A stretch of DNA of 17,842 nucleotides from Desulfurobacterium sp. Its GTDB lineage: Bacteria > Aquificota > Aquificia > Desulfurobacteriales > Desulfurobacteriaceae. The DNA is taken from NCBI GenBank assembly GCA_003978805.1, contig QNYI01000060.1:1-17842 (forward strand), written 5' to 3'. Made by a program: the position numbers and the translations under genes. This document shows positions 6,615 through 14,565 of the stretch, in pieces; the first letter of the stretch is position 1; each line of letters begins with the position of its first letter. A model generated the notes under the pieces. That model saw only the letters and a list, made by a program, of their open reading frames with translations, was not told where the DNA came from and did not search any database.

Positions 6615-9235
6615 AGGATCTGGAGTCCTTAAAGGAGGCTTTTTTCAGGGAGAGGGAAAGAGTAAAGGAGCTCCACTTTAACAAAGAAACGGGATTTTCG
6701 GTTGCAGATAGCTTAAAAAAGGGTCTTGATTTCCTTTTAAAGCCGGCCTTTGAATACTTTTTCGGGAAGTGGGATATACCGGTTACCTGCTATGCCTTGG
6801 GTGGTTACGGACGGGGGGAGCTCAACTTCCATTCCGATATTGACCTGAATCTCATCTACCGGGGGAAACTTACAGAGGCTCACCTTGAGGATATAGAAGC
6901 TTTCTACTACTTCCTCCTCTCCTTGAAACTTGACCTTGGGTTCTCTCCAAGGAGCGTTGATGAGGCGTTGGAGCTTTCCCAGAAAGACCTCTCAATCTTT
7001 ACGAACATCCTTCAGCGAAGGTTCCTCGCAGGGAGTATAGAGGTTGACACTTTCTTCTCTCAGAGGTTTGGTGAGTTCCTTGAAAAGAATAAGAAATCCT
7101 TAGTCCTTGAGATTGTTGTTGCAAGGAGCGACAGGTATAAAAGGTTCTACGGCACTGTCTACTACCAAGAGCCGAACGTTAAGGAGAGTAAAGGGGGACT
7201 GAGGGATCTCCACGAAGCCTTCTGGGTTGCGAAAATCGTTTACGGTATAGAAAACTACTCCGGTTTCCTTGACAGGAAGATACTTGACAGGAAAAACTTT
7301 AGAGATGTCGTCTCTGCCTACGATTTCCTCCTGAGGGTTAGGAACCACCTCCATATTACTTCCGGTAGGAAGAGCGATATCCTCTCCTTTGAGATGCAGA
7401 GGGTAGTAGCCGATTTCTTCGGCTTCCCTAAGACGAGGAAAGGTGTAGAGCAATTTATGAAGAGTTACTTTAACGCTGCTACCGACCTTTCTGTAATAAC
7501 AAAGGAGATTATAAAGGGAGCTCTTGAAGAGCTTGAAAGGGAAAAGACCAAGGTATTCATCCCTGCCGTCCTCTCTGAGAACGAGCTGATAGACGGCGTT
7601 TTCTACGTAGAGGGAAACGTTTTATTTGTAAGCGAAGAGAAAGAGGGGGAAGTTCTTAAAGACCCTGCCCTTGTCCTTAAAGGCTTTAAGTTGGTTCAGG
7701 AGAAGGGACTGGAACTCTCTGCAGGGACGTTTTCTCTCTTTAAGCTATCCGCAGAAACGAATAAAGAGAAGTTCAGGAAAAAAGAGGTTCTCTCACTTTT
7801 TAAAGATATACTGACCGATAAAAGGAGGCTCTCCTACACCTTAGAGAAGATGCACGATACAAAAGTTCTGGGAGCTCTCATCCCCGACTTTGAGAGGTTA
7901 AGAGGACACTTCCAGTACGACACTTACCATAAGTTCACCACAGATATCCACTCAATTCTTACCGTAAGGGAACTTGAAAAGATAGAGGAAAAAGGAACAA
8001 ATGCAACTTCCGTTAAGGAGAAGCAGGACTTCTACCAGATACTACAGGACTTGGAATCCCCCCACCTTCTATTCGTCGGAGCTCTCTTCCACGACATCGG
8101 TAAAGGAAAACCGGGAAGGCACGAAATAGTTGGTGCAGGACTTACAAGGAGATACCTCTCTGAGATGGGCTTTTCTAAAGAAGAGATAGAAGAAGTTTCT
8201 TGGCTTGTGAAGAACCACTTAAGGATGTTTCACCTTGCCTTTAGGAGGGATATCTCAGACCCAGAGCTCATAGAACAGTTTAAAAATGAGTGTGGAACAG
8301 AGGAGAGGTTAAAAAAGCTCTTCCTTTTGACCTACGCAGATATAAAGGCCGTCGGCCCCGGTGCTTGGGATAACTGGAAGAGTACCCTCCTCTGGACACT
8401 TTACCGTTCAACGTTATCCCTCTTTACCGAGAAAAAGAGTGCCGAGGAACTAATAGCCGAGAAGCTCAAAAGGAGGAAGGAGAAAGTTAAAGAGCTCCTT
8501 AAGGGGAAAATTAAACCGGAGTCTGTAGAGCGGTTCTTTAGAAATGCCGACAGGGATTACCTGATTACCTACCCTTCCGATGAGATAGCCAACCACCTCC
8601 TCCTCATGAAGAAAGTTCGGAGGGAAGGTAGGGAGTATGCCGTCTACAGTGAAAGTTATCCGGACATTGGCTTTACAAAGCTTACAATCGTTACAGAGTA
8701 TAGGAGGGGTCTCTTTAACGAGATAGCGGGAATCCTTTCTTACCTCGGTATAAACATTAAGGGAGCAAATATCAACAGGGCTATTGAGGATGACTGTGAG
8801 TGTATGGTTTACACAATTCACGTCTCAACAGTTGCCGGAGAAGCTCTACCTTGTGAGAGGGTAAGGAGGTTTGAGGAACTCCTTTCTAAGCTCTATTCCG
8901 GGGAGTTTTCGTCAAAAGATTTACCTCCCGACCTCATGAAGCCTAAATCCTTTAGGCGAAACGTTCCTCTACCGGAAAACAAAGTAAAAATTGACAACAG
9001 AACCTCTGAGAGGTATACAATCGTTGAAGTCTCCACCTACGACAGGCTGGGAGTCCTCTACGCCATAACGAAGGTTCTCATTGACATGAAAACGCGCCTT
9101 CGGAGGGCAATTATTACCACCGAGGGTAATAGGGTTATAGACAGCTTCTACATAACCGATATGGAATACAGGAAGATTACCGATGAAGGTTTCTTGAGGG
9201 AGCTCTCAGAAAGAATACTGGAAGTTATTAGGTAA
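6611..9235 (+). CDS. glnD: [Protein-PII] uridylyltransferase / uridylyl-removing enzyme GlnD
   Basis: This 874-residue bifunctional nitrogen sensor adds UMP to and removes it from PII protein according to glutamine level. Domains in order: a nucleotidyltransferase with Gly-Gly-Tyr-Gly-Arg-Gly-Glu-Leu (64-71) and catalytic Asp76 and Asp78; a helical linker; an HD hydrolase domain with His494-Asp495 (uridylyl removal); and two C-terminal ACT domains (about 690-765 and 802-874) that bind glutamine. All modules are intact and length is normal. The start is a TTG sharing the stop codon region of the preceding gene (TTGA), with only a weak GGCGGGG upstream, so initiation is probably coupled. No other start lies within a plausible distance. 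No glnB or glnA is in the window. Confidence 0.95.
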   Translation: MKDLESLKEAFFRERERVKELHFNKETGFSVADSLKKGLDFLLKPAFEYFFGKWDIPVTCYALGGYGRGELNFHSDIDLNLIYRGKLTEAHLEDIEAFYYFLLSLKLDLGFSPRSVDEALELSQKDLSIFTNILQRRFLAGSIEVDTFFSQRFGEFLEKNKKSLVLEIVVARSDRYKRFYGTVYYQEPNVKESKGGLRDLHEAFWVAKIVYGIENYSGFLDRKILDRKNFRDVVSAYDFLLRVRNHLHITSGRKSDILSFEMQRVVADFFGFPKTRKGVEQFMKSYFNAATDLSVITKEIIKGALEELEREKTKVFIPAVLSENELIDGVFYVEGNVLFVSEEKEGEVLKDPALVLKGFKLVQEKGLELSAGTFSLFKLSAETNKEKFRKKEVLSLFKDILTDKRRLSYTLEKMHDTKVLGALIPDFERLRGHFQYDTYHKFTTDIHSILTVRELEKIEEKGTNATSVKEKQDFYQILQDLESPHLLFVGALFHDIGKGKPGRHEIVGAGLTRRYLSEMGFSKEEIEEVSWLVKNHLRMFHLAFRRDISDPELIEQFKNECGTEERLKKLFLLTYADIKAVGPGAWDNWKSTLLWTLYRSTLSLFTEKKSAEELIAEKLKRRKEKVKELLKGKIKPESVERFFRNADRDYLITYPSDEIANHLLLMKKVRREGREYAVYSESYPDIGFTKLTIVTEYRRGLFNEIAGILSYLGINIKGANINRAIEDDCECMVYTIHVSTVAGEALPCERVRRFEELLSKLYSGEFSSKDLPPDLMKPKSFRRNVPLPENKVKIDNRTSERYTIVEVSTYDRLGVLYAITKVLIDMKTRLRRAIITTEGNRVIDSFYITDMEYRKITDEGFLRELSERILEVIR

Positions 9236-9237
9236 TC

Positions 9238-9250
9238 GGAGGATAAGCTG
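9238..9250 (+). promoter_or_regulatory. Shine-Dalgarno site that places a CTG start
   Basis: A perfect GGAGG at 9238-9242 lies 5 bases before a CTG at 9248, directly after the glnD stop. No ATG, GTG or TTG lies within normal distance. The next standard start, TTG at 9308, is 60 bases further and has no purine-rich site before it. This points to a rare CTG start for the small gene. Confidence 0.6.
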
Positions 9251-9520
9251 AAAGTCCGATTCACAAATCATTTCTGGGAAAGATGGGAAGAGCGAAAAGA
9301 CTTTTTCTTGAAAGAAGGGATAAACCCGGAAAAGATTCAAGAGTTTGCTGTATTTCCGGATTTTATTCTTCCTGATGACATTTTTCCGAATAGGGAGTGG
9401 CGGATTAAAAGAATAAACGGAAGGTGTTTAAAGATTGTAGTGGAAGTAAAGGGGAATATATTGATTATTGTAACTGCTTACTTTGACAGGACTCTTAAAA
9501 GGAGAGGGCTATGCGAATAA
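9248..9520 (+). CDS. Small DUF4258-like protein, candidate toxin of a toxin-antitoxin pair (CTG start)
   Basis: Read from the CTG at 9248 the product has 90 residues. It begins with a Lys-Val-Arg-Phe-Thr-Asn-His segment, then Arg-Trp-Glu-Glu-Arg and Gly-Ile-Asn-Pro-Glu-Lys-Ile, and ends in two beta-strand-like stretches (Leu-Lys-Ile-Val-Val-Glu and Leu-Ile-Ile-Val-Thr-Ala-Tyr). That order (Thr-x-His...Arg, Gly-Ile, then strands with a Thr-x-Tyr) resembles DUF4258, whose members are often found beside small antitoxin-like proteins. Starting at TTG 9308 would remove the Thr-His-Arg part. The gene overlaps the next one by 10 bases and follows glnD by 12. Sampled GC is about 30-35%, below the roughly 48% of glnD, suggesting transfer. 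The family match is by eye and toxic activity is inferred. Confidence 0.6.
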   Translation: MKVRFTNHFWERWEERKDFFLKEGINPEKIQEFAVFPDFILPDDIFPNREWRIKRINGRCLKIVVEVKGNILIIVTAYFDRTLKRRGLCE

Positions 9521-9711
9521 AATACGATCCTGAAACGGATACACTTTCTATAAGACTGAGAGAAGAGCCTGTAGCGGACAGCGAATACCTTGAAGGAAAA
9601 GGAATAGTGTTGGATTACAACGAGAAGAATGAAGTTATTGGAATGGAGATTCTCGGCTGGAGTAGATTTCAAAAGTCAGGCCAAGAAATTGCTCTGGAAT
9701 TAGCAAGCTAA
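9511..9711 (+). CDS. DUF2283 family protein, candidate antitoxin
   Basis: This 66-residue protein has the compact DUF2283 pattern: an opening Tyr-Asp-Pro-Glu-Thr-Asp-Thr-Leu-Ser-Ile-Arg-Leu, a middle Gly-Ile-Val-Leu-Asp-Tyr, and a closing Val-Ile-Gly-Met-Glu-Ile-Leu. A good ribosome site (AGGAGAGG) precedes the ATG at 9511, which overlaps the upstream gene by 10 bases. Two small overlapping genes of these families side by side suggest a toxin-antitoxin-like module, with this one as the probable partner or antitoxin. DUF2283 function is not established. The pair ends 8 bases before the opposing tsaD stop, with no clear terminator between. Confidence 0.8.
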   Translation: MRIKYDPETDTLSIRLREEPVADSEYLEGKGIVLDYNEKNEVIGMEILGWSRFQKSGQEIALELAS

Positions 9712-9719
9712 GTTTGCAG

Positions 9720-10694
9720 TTATAACCCCATTCTTGCGGCGGCGTTAAGGGTTAATGGGTCTTCTCCTTCAAGTAAGAACCTCTTAAAGCCAACGTAAGC
9801 AACCATTGCGCCGTTATCTGAGGTGTATTCCATTTCTGGCAGGTGTACCCTGTAACCTTCTTCTTGGAGCTCTAAGAGTTTCTCCCTTAGTAGGGAGTTG
9901 GCGGAAACTCCGCCTGAGACGGCGATGTCCTTAACGTTAAATTCTTTCAGGGCTTTTTTAAGCTTTCCGACTAAGTACTCTATCGCCGTTTTCTGGAAAG
10001 AAGCTGCTATCTGCTCTGTTGGGTAGCCCTTTTCTACCAATCGCCTTACTGCCGTTTTAAGACCGCTAAAGCTGTAGTTGAATCCGGGAACTCTTGGTTT
10101 TGGGAGCTCTAAGTACTCCCCTCTGTAACTTTTAAAGATTCTGTCTATTACAGGACCTCCGGGGTAGCCGAGGCCGAGCATTTTGGCGACCTTGTCGTAG
10201 GCCTCGCCGACGGCATCGTCAAGGGTTTTGCCGATTACCCAGTACTTACCGAGTCCCTCAACCGAGATTAAGAGTGTATGTCCTCCACTCACTACTAAGG
10301 ATAAAAAGTTTTCTGGTGGCGTAGAGCCTATGAAAGGAGAGAATACGTGAGCCTCTATATGGTGAACGCCCTTAAAGGGGATACTTAGGCAGTAGGCGAT
10401 ACCCTTGCCAAAGGTTAAACCTACGAGAAGTGCAGGGAGGAGACCGGGAGCTCTCGTAACTGTAACGAGTCCGATATCTTTAACCTTTATGCCTGCTATC
10501 TTCACGGCTTCTTCAAAGACTATGTCTATGTTCTCTGCGTGTTTCCTCGCCGCAATTTCCGGAACGACTCCTCCAAAGGGCAGGTGGAATTTGTGTTGTG
10601 ATGAGACTATGTTCGCAAGAACCGTGTTCTGGGAGCTCTCATAGACGGCTACCGACGTATCGTCACAGGAGGTATCTATTCCGAGAACAATCAT
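9720..10694 (-). CDS. tsaD: tRNA N6-threonylcarbamoyladenosine transferase TsaD
   Basis: This 324-residue ASKHA-fold enzyme transfers threonylcarbamoyl from TC-AMP to A37 of ANN-reading tRNAs, working with TsaB and TsaE. The N-terminus is typical (Gly-Ile-Asp-Thr-Ser-Cys-Asp-Asp-Thr at 5-13). The metal-binding His-x-Glu-x-His is at 112-116. Val-Ser-Gly-Gly-His-Thr, Asp-Asp-Ala-x-Gly-Glu-Ala-Tyr-Asp-Lys and Tyr-Pro-Gly-Gly-Pro follow in order, and Thr-Ser-Asp-Asn-Gly-Ala-Met closes the ATP site. AAGGAG lies inside the end of the upstream gene, whose stop is 5 bases before this ATG. It is the last gene of the six-gene operon. Confidence 0.97.
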   Translation of the reverse strand: MIVLGIDTSCDDTSVAVYESSQNTVLANIVSSQHKFHLPFGGVVPEIAARKHAENIDIVFEEAVKIAGIKVKDIGLVTVTRAPGLLPALLVGLTFGKGIAYCLSIPFKGVHHIEAHVFSPFIGSTPPENFLSLVVSGGHTLLISVEGLGKYWVIGKTLDDAVGEAYDKVAKMLGLGYPGGPVIDRIFKSYRGEYLELPKPRVPGFNYSFSGLKTAVRRLVEKGYPTEQIAASFQKTAIEYLVGKLKKALKEFNVKDIAVSGGVSANSLLREKLLELQEEGYRVHLPEMEYTSDNGAMVAYVGFKRFLLEGEDPLTLNAAARMGL

Positions 10695-10699
10695 ACCGT

Positions 10700-12574
10700 C
10701 TACTCCTTTTTCAGGACTACTATCTGGTTCCTGATTGTCTTAACTGCGGTGTTAAATAGGTTCCTTAGATCCCGATACTCCTCCGGGGTGATAACGCTCT
10801 TTGTAAGAACCATCCGGGAGCGCATTTTTACCTTGGACTCTTCTACTTCCCACTCTATAGAAAAGCTACCTACCCTGTTCTGGAAGAAGAAGTTCTCGGG
10901 CTTTAGGTAGAGCTTGTACTTTGGCGGAAACTTTAGTTCAACCTCACTGACCTTTGACATTTTATAGCCGACAACGTAAGGGTACTTCCTCTTCTTTGCT
11001 GCAACTAAGGAGACGATTCTGCTATAGTCGGGAGCGGGGAACTTTGCAAGGAGGAAGTGAGAGGTAAGCGTCCCGTAGTTTTTATCCTTCCCTTCTATCT
11101 CTATGGTTACATCTGGAGCGTTCAGGTCTTTGTAGTCTGAGAGCTTAAACTCCTCTACGTCAAAGCCCGGGGAAACCCGGGATGCGAGTCCTTCAACGTG
11201 TCTTTTTACGGATGAGGGTGTTGAGTTCATAAGTCTTGCCCTTTCAAAGACGCTGTAGACTCCCCTGTAGATGAAGGTGAAGCGACCGCGGAGCTCTCCC
11301 GAAGGAGAGAGGCTAAAGTTTCCTTTAAAGCCTTCAAGGTTTTCTGACGGCGGAGCAACCGGTGTTCTGTCAACCGTGCCTTTTTCCTTTTCGGTGTCTA
11401 CGACTAAGACGTTCCTTCCCTGATCGCTGGCGGGTAGGTATTTAAAGGGAACGTAATCAGAGGTTGTATCCATGTAAAGGAATTGGCCGTTAACCTTTAT
11501 GGCGGCAATTTCGTGGTTAAAGGCCGTTGGCAGGGGCACTTCAGGATCCATGTTAGACTTACTTAAGGTGGGAATTAAAACGGGGTAACCTTTTACTCCT
11601 ATGACCTTAAGCATTGCTATAAGGAGTGTAGCGTGATCCTTACAGTCTCCGTACCTGTTCTTCAAGACCTCAGAAGCTTTATGGGGCTTGTAGCCGTTTA
11701 TCCCGAACTCCATTCCAACGTAACGGATATTCTTGGCGACAAAGTTGTAGATAGCTCTTACCTTCTCTTCCTGCGTTTTTTTACCCTTAACTATTTCTTC
11801 AACTGTTTTCTTAAGGGTTTCATCGGGCTCTAAGGCCTCTTTTGCAAGCTCTGAGTACCACTTGGCAATCTCATCCCAGCTTTTTATGGAAGTAATAACT
11901 ACCTTCTTTGCAAGCTCTCCGATGGGAGGAGCGTTCGGTTCTTTCTCTATGGGAGGAACGTTTTCTAACTTCCAGCTAAAGACAACGTAATCTCCCTCTT
12001 CAGAGACTTGAGGGTTTGCCTCCTCGTTGGTCATGTTGTAGGTCTTAAACTTGAAGAATTTCCCCTTAGGGATGTAGGCCTTAAATGTTGCCTCTTTTAC
12101 CGGGTACTCATCCTGAAAGAAGTTCGTTGTCCAGAACTCGTTCTTCATGTAGGGTTTGAAAGTTTCCAGCACAAAAGCGTACTTAATAACGGCTCCCTTC
12201 GTGACTGCCGGCATTGAAATGGTCTGATACTTTAGGTCTGAGTAGATGGGAGCTTCTGAGACAAAGGGCGGGTAAACGACGTTAAAGGCCTTTTTATCGG
12301 GCTTTACTATAGTGCCGTCGGGTAAAACGGTGTATGCGTAGAGTATCCTTAGCTTTTGGTGCTCTGTGGAAAACTGGATAACGATCTCTCCAAAGTCCTT
12401 TATTCCCCTCTTATCAAGGATTTTTACTGCTTTTTCTTCCTTCCAGACTTTCCTTCCGTCTGGAAAGAACCTTACCTCAGAGTGGTCGTAGAGGATGAGA
12501 GCTCCGAAGTCTTTCGCAAGAACGCTAAGGGGAAAGAGAACAATAAAGAGTATGGCGGTTAGAAGACGTCCCAT
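10700..12574 (-). CDS. Exported DUF3857 / transglutaminase-like domain protein
   Basis: This 624-residue protein has a signal peptide (residues 1-20, Val-Leu-Ala before Lys21) and no later membrane helix, so it should act in the periplasm or at the outer membrane. Residues about 25-220 match DUF3857. The middle is a transglutaminase-like core with the full triad: Cys311 in Tyr-Gly-Asp-Cys-Lys-Asp, His354 in Phe-Asn-His-Glu, and Asp369 in Tyr-Met-Asp-Thr. The C-terminal third (about 400-620) looks like a beta-rich domain. In this family the core may be a protease or crosslinker; the substrate is unknown. AGGAGG precedes the ATG, 12 bases after glmM. Its place between glmM and tsaD suggests cotranscription, not a shared pathway. 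Confidence 0.88.
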   Translation of the reverse strand: MGRLLTAILFIVLFPLSVLAKDFGALILYDHSEVRFFPDGRKVWKEEKAVKILDKRGIKDFGEIVIQFSTEHQKLRILYAYTVLPDGTIVKPDKKAFNVVYPPFVSEAPIYSDLKYQTISMPAVTKGAVIKYAFVLETFKPYMKNEFWTTNFFQDEYPVKEATFKAYIPKGKFFKFKTYNMTNEEANPQVSEEGDYVVFSWKLENVPPIEKEPNAPPIGELAKKVVITSIKSWDEIAKWYSELAKEALEPDETLKKTVEEIVKGKKTQEEKVRAIYNFVAKNIRYVGMEFGINGYKPHKASEVLKNRYGDCKDHATLLIAMLKVIGVKGYPVLIPTLSKSNMDPEVPLPTAFNHEIAAIKVNGQFLYMDTTSDYVPFKYLPASDQGRNVLVVDTEKEKGTVDRTPVAPPSENLEGFKGNFSLSPSGELRGRFTFIYRGVYSVFERARLMNSTPSSVKRHVEGLASRVSPGFDVEEFKLSDYKDLNAPDVTIEIEGKDKNYGTLTSHFLLAKFPAPDYSRIVSLVAAKKRKYPYVVGYKMSKVSEVELKFPPKYKLYLKPENFFFQNRVGSFSIEWEVEESKVKMRSRMVLTKSVITPEEYRDLRNLFNTAVKTIRNQIVVLKKE

Positions 12575-12586
12575 AGAGACCTCCTG

Positions 12587-13933
12587 TTAGAATGCTATGC
12601 CTTCTTCCTTTACCGCTTTTTCCAAGTTTTCTATTATGACGTCAATTAGCCTCTCGTCCTCTGCTTCAACCATTATCCTTAGGACGGGTTCAGTTCCCGA
12701 GTAGCGGACTAAAACCCTGCCTTTATCGGCCAGTTTTTCTTCCGCTTCTTCTATTGCCTTCTGGAGCTTTTCAAGTCTCTCAAGGGGAGGTTTCTCTTTG
12801 ACCCTTACGTTCTTTAACTTCTGCGGGAATGTCTTTACCATAGAAGCGAGCTGGCTCAGCGGTTTCTTAACGGATTTTGTAATTGAAGCGATTAGGATTG
12901 CTGTAAGGATTCCGTCCCCGGTTTCGTTGAACTCCTTGATGATGACGTGGCCGGACTGCTCTCCGCCGACGAGAGCTCCCACCTCATCCATCTTCTCCGC
13001 CACAAACCTATCTCCTACCGGAGTTCTGTGGAGCTTGAGTCCCATCTCTCTTAGGAACACTTCAAGTCCCATGTTGCTCATAACCGTTGCAACTACCTCC
13101 TTGCTCTTCTGGGCGTAGTGGGCTGCCAGTATGGCTATGAGCTTATCTCCGTTTAAGATGTTACCCTCTTCGTCAACGGCGATGCACCTGTCGCCGTCAC
13201 CGTCAAAGGCAAATCCCATGTGGAGGTTAAGGTCTCTGACTTTCTGGGCTATGAACTCGGGGTGGAGAGCTCCGCACCCGTCGTTTACGTTTTTCCCGTC
13301 AGGTTCGGCGTTAAAGACGAAGACCCTTGCACCGAGGGACTTAAAGACTTGAGGAGCTATCTGAAAGGTGGCACCGTTGGCGCAATCAATGCCTATTTTA
13401 AGTCCAGCCAAGTATCTTCCGGCGGATTCAAGGTGTTTCTCGTAGGATTCAACGAGGTTCTCACCGTCAAAAACCCTTCCGATGTTCTCGGGAGAAGCTT
13501 TTGGGAGCTCGTATTTGTTAAATACGACAAGTTCCAGCCCTCCCTCTTCTACTTCAGAGAACTTCTTTCCTTCCCTTGTAAAGAACTTCAGTCCGTTGTA
13601 CTCGTACGGGTTGTGGGAGGCAGATACCATTACTCCGCCGGAGAGATTTCCCTCCTTGACAAAATAAGAAATGGCCGGCGTAGGAACTACTCCGACGTCT
13701 ATTACGTCAATGCCGGTTGCCGTCAGTCCGCTGATAAAGGCACTCTTAATCATGTCGGAAGAGAGGCGGGTGTCTTTACCGATAACAACGGTGTGTTTCT
13801 CGTTCGGGAACTTGGCGTTCAAGTAGACACCGTAAGCTATGCCTATCTTCTGAACCATTTCAGGGGTTAGCGGGTATCTATTGGCAATGCCTCTTATCCC
13901 GTCCGTTCCAAAGAGTTTCCTTTTTGCCTTCAT
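12587..13933 (-). CDS. glmM: Phosphoglucosamine mutase
   Basis: This 448-residue cytoplasmic enzyme converts glucosamine-6-phosphate to glucosamine-1-phosphate on the way to UDP-GlcNAc for peptidoglycan and lipopolysaccharide. Thr-Asp-Gly-Ile-Arg-Gly opens the protein. The phosphoserine loop is Ser-Ala-Ser106-His-Asn-Pro. The magnesium loop has Asp244, Asp246 and Asp248. The sugar-binding Gly-Gly-Glu-Gln-Ser-Gly-His and the phosphate-binding Arg-Tyr-Ser-Gly-Thr-Glu-Pro are both present. The ATG overlaps the cdaR stop by 4 bases (ATGA) and follows GGGAGGA. In Gram-positive bacteria GlmM binds and inhibits CdaA, and the shared operon here suggests the same link. Confidence 0.97.
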   Translation of the reverse strand: MKAKRKLFGTDGIRGIANRYPLTPEMVQKIGIAYGVYLNAKFPNEKHTVVIGKDTRLSSDMIKSAFISGLTATGIDVIDVGVVPTPAISYFVKEGNLSGGVMVSASHNPYEYNGLKFFTREGKKFSEVEEGGLELVVFNKYELPKASPENIGRVFDGENLVESYEKHLESAGRYLAGLKIGIDCANGATFQIAPQVFKSLGARVFVFNAEPDGKNVNDGCGALHPEFIAQKVRDLNLHMGFAFDGDGDRCIAVDEEGNILNGDKLIAILAAHYAQKSKEVVATVMSNMGLEVFLREMGLKLHRTPVGDRFVAEKMDEVGALVGGEQSGHVIIKEFNETGDGILTAILIASITKSVKKPLSQLASMVKTFPQKLKNVRVKEKPPLERLEKLQKAIEEAEEKLADKGRVLVRYSGTEPVLRIMVEAEDERLIDVIIENLEKAVKEEGIAF

Positions 13934-14565
13934 TTTTCCTCCCTTATTTTGACTTTGACGATTTTGGGCTCTACTTTGTACTTGCTGTCAAGGCGTAGGT
14001 AGATTTCTCCGTTCTTCTTAACCGATGACAGGTCAACCCTTTCTGTTTCAACGTATTTTACGCTGTTTCTCTCGTCCTCGGGAAGGTAAACAATAACGTA
14101 GTTGGGGGAAATGTCAAGCTTTAGTCCTTTCCTTAGGCCGATAACGTTCAGCTTAACCGGAACAGCTTTTTCTATTAGCTTTTCTATCTTCACGGTGATC
14201 TCCTGAGGAGAAACTCTCTTAACTTTAACGGACTGAACCGGAAGTATTAACTTTGACCTGTCTATTTTTACCGAGACTTTACCGTCTACTTCCGGAAAGA
14301 GGTTAGGAGGTAGGGGGAATTTAACCGTTCCCTTCTCCCTTAGAATTAGGAGGTCTTTCCTGTAACCTTCAAGGAGGATTGTTACCACCTTAGGGTAGTA
14401 GTCAACTATTCGGTAGTTGCCCGTGGGTATCGGCTGAATCCTCAAGGGGAGTTCTACTTCGGAGATTTCCCTGTTTACCGCAAGTAGCCAGAGTAAAATG
14501 GCGAAAATAAAGGCAAGGACTTTATAGTGAAACCTGTAAAAGAGTACGTCAAGCAACCTCTTCAC
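13930..14565 (-). CDS. cdaR: CdaR, YbbR-domain regulator of diadenylate cyclase
   Basis: This 211-residue protein has one N-terminal membrane helix (about 16-31) and an exported part with two YbbR-like beta repeats, typified by Tyr-Pro-Lys-Val-Val-Thr-Ile-Leu-Leu-Glu-Gly near 58-68. In Bacillus and Listeria CdaR modulates the membrane diadenylate cyclase encoded just upstream, and the same order holds here. Length is short for the family, which often has three or four repeats in Gram-positives. The start is GTG with GAGGAG 8 bases upstream, 17 bases inside the end of cdaA. The low sequence conservation of YbbR makes context important to the call. Confidence 0.88.
   Translation of the reverse strand: MKRLLDVLFYRFHYKVLAFIFAILLWLLAVNREISEVELPLRIQPIPTGNYRIVDYYPKVVTILLEGYRKDLLILREKGTVKFPLPPNLFPEVDGKVSVKIDRSKLILPVQSVKVKRVSPQEITVKIEKLIEKAVPVKLNVIGLRKGLKLDISPNYVIVYLPEDERNSVKYVETERVDLSSVKKNGEIYLRLDSKYKVEPKIVKVKIREEK

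Noticed and set aside
9696..9725. Possible terminator between the DUF2283 gene and tsaD (GCAA...TTGC)
   Set aside because: Only a 4-bp AT-containing stem and no T tract; too weak to call.
11166..11181. CCCGGG-GAAA-CCCGGG hairpin as a terminator or RNA element
   Set aside because: It is inside the DUF3857 gene, encodes ordinary residues (Ser-Arg-Val-Ser-Pro-Gly), has no T tract, and on the coding strand the loop is TTTC, not a GNRA loop.
13220..13870. Long open frame of 216 codons on the + strand opposite glmM
   Set aside because: It is fully antisense to a well-conserved glmM, has no convincing ribosome site or domain, and is a by-product of the codon use of the real gene.
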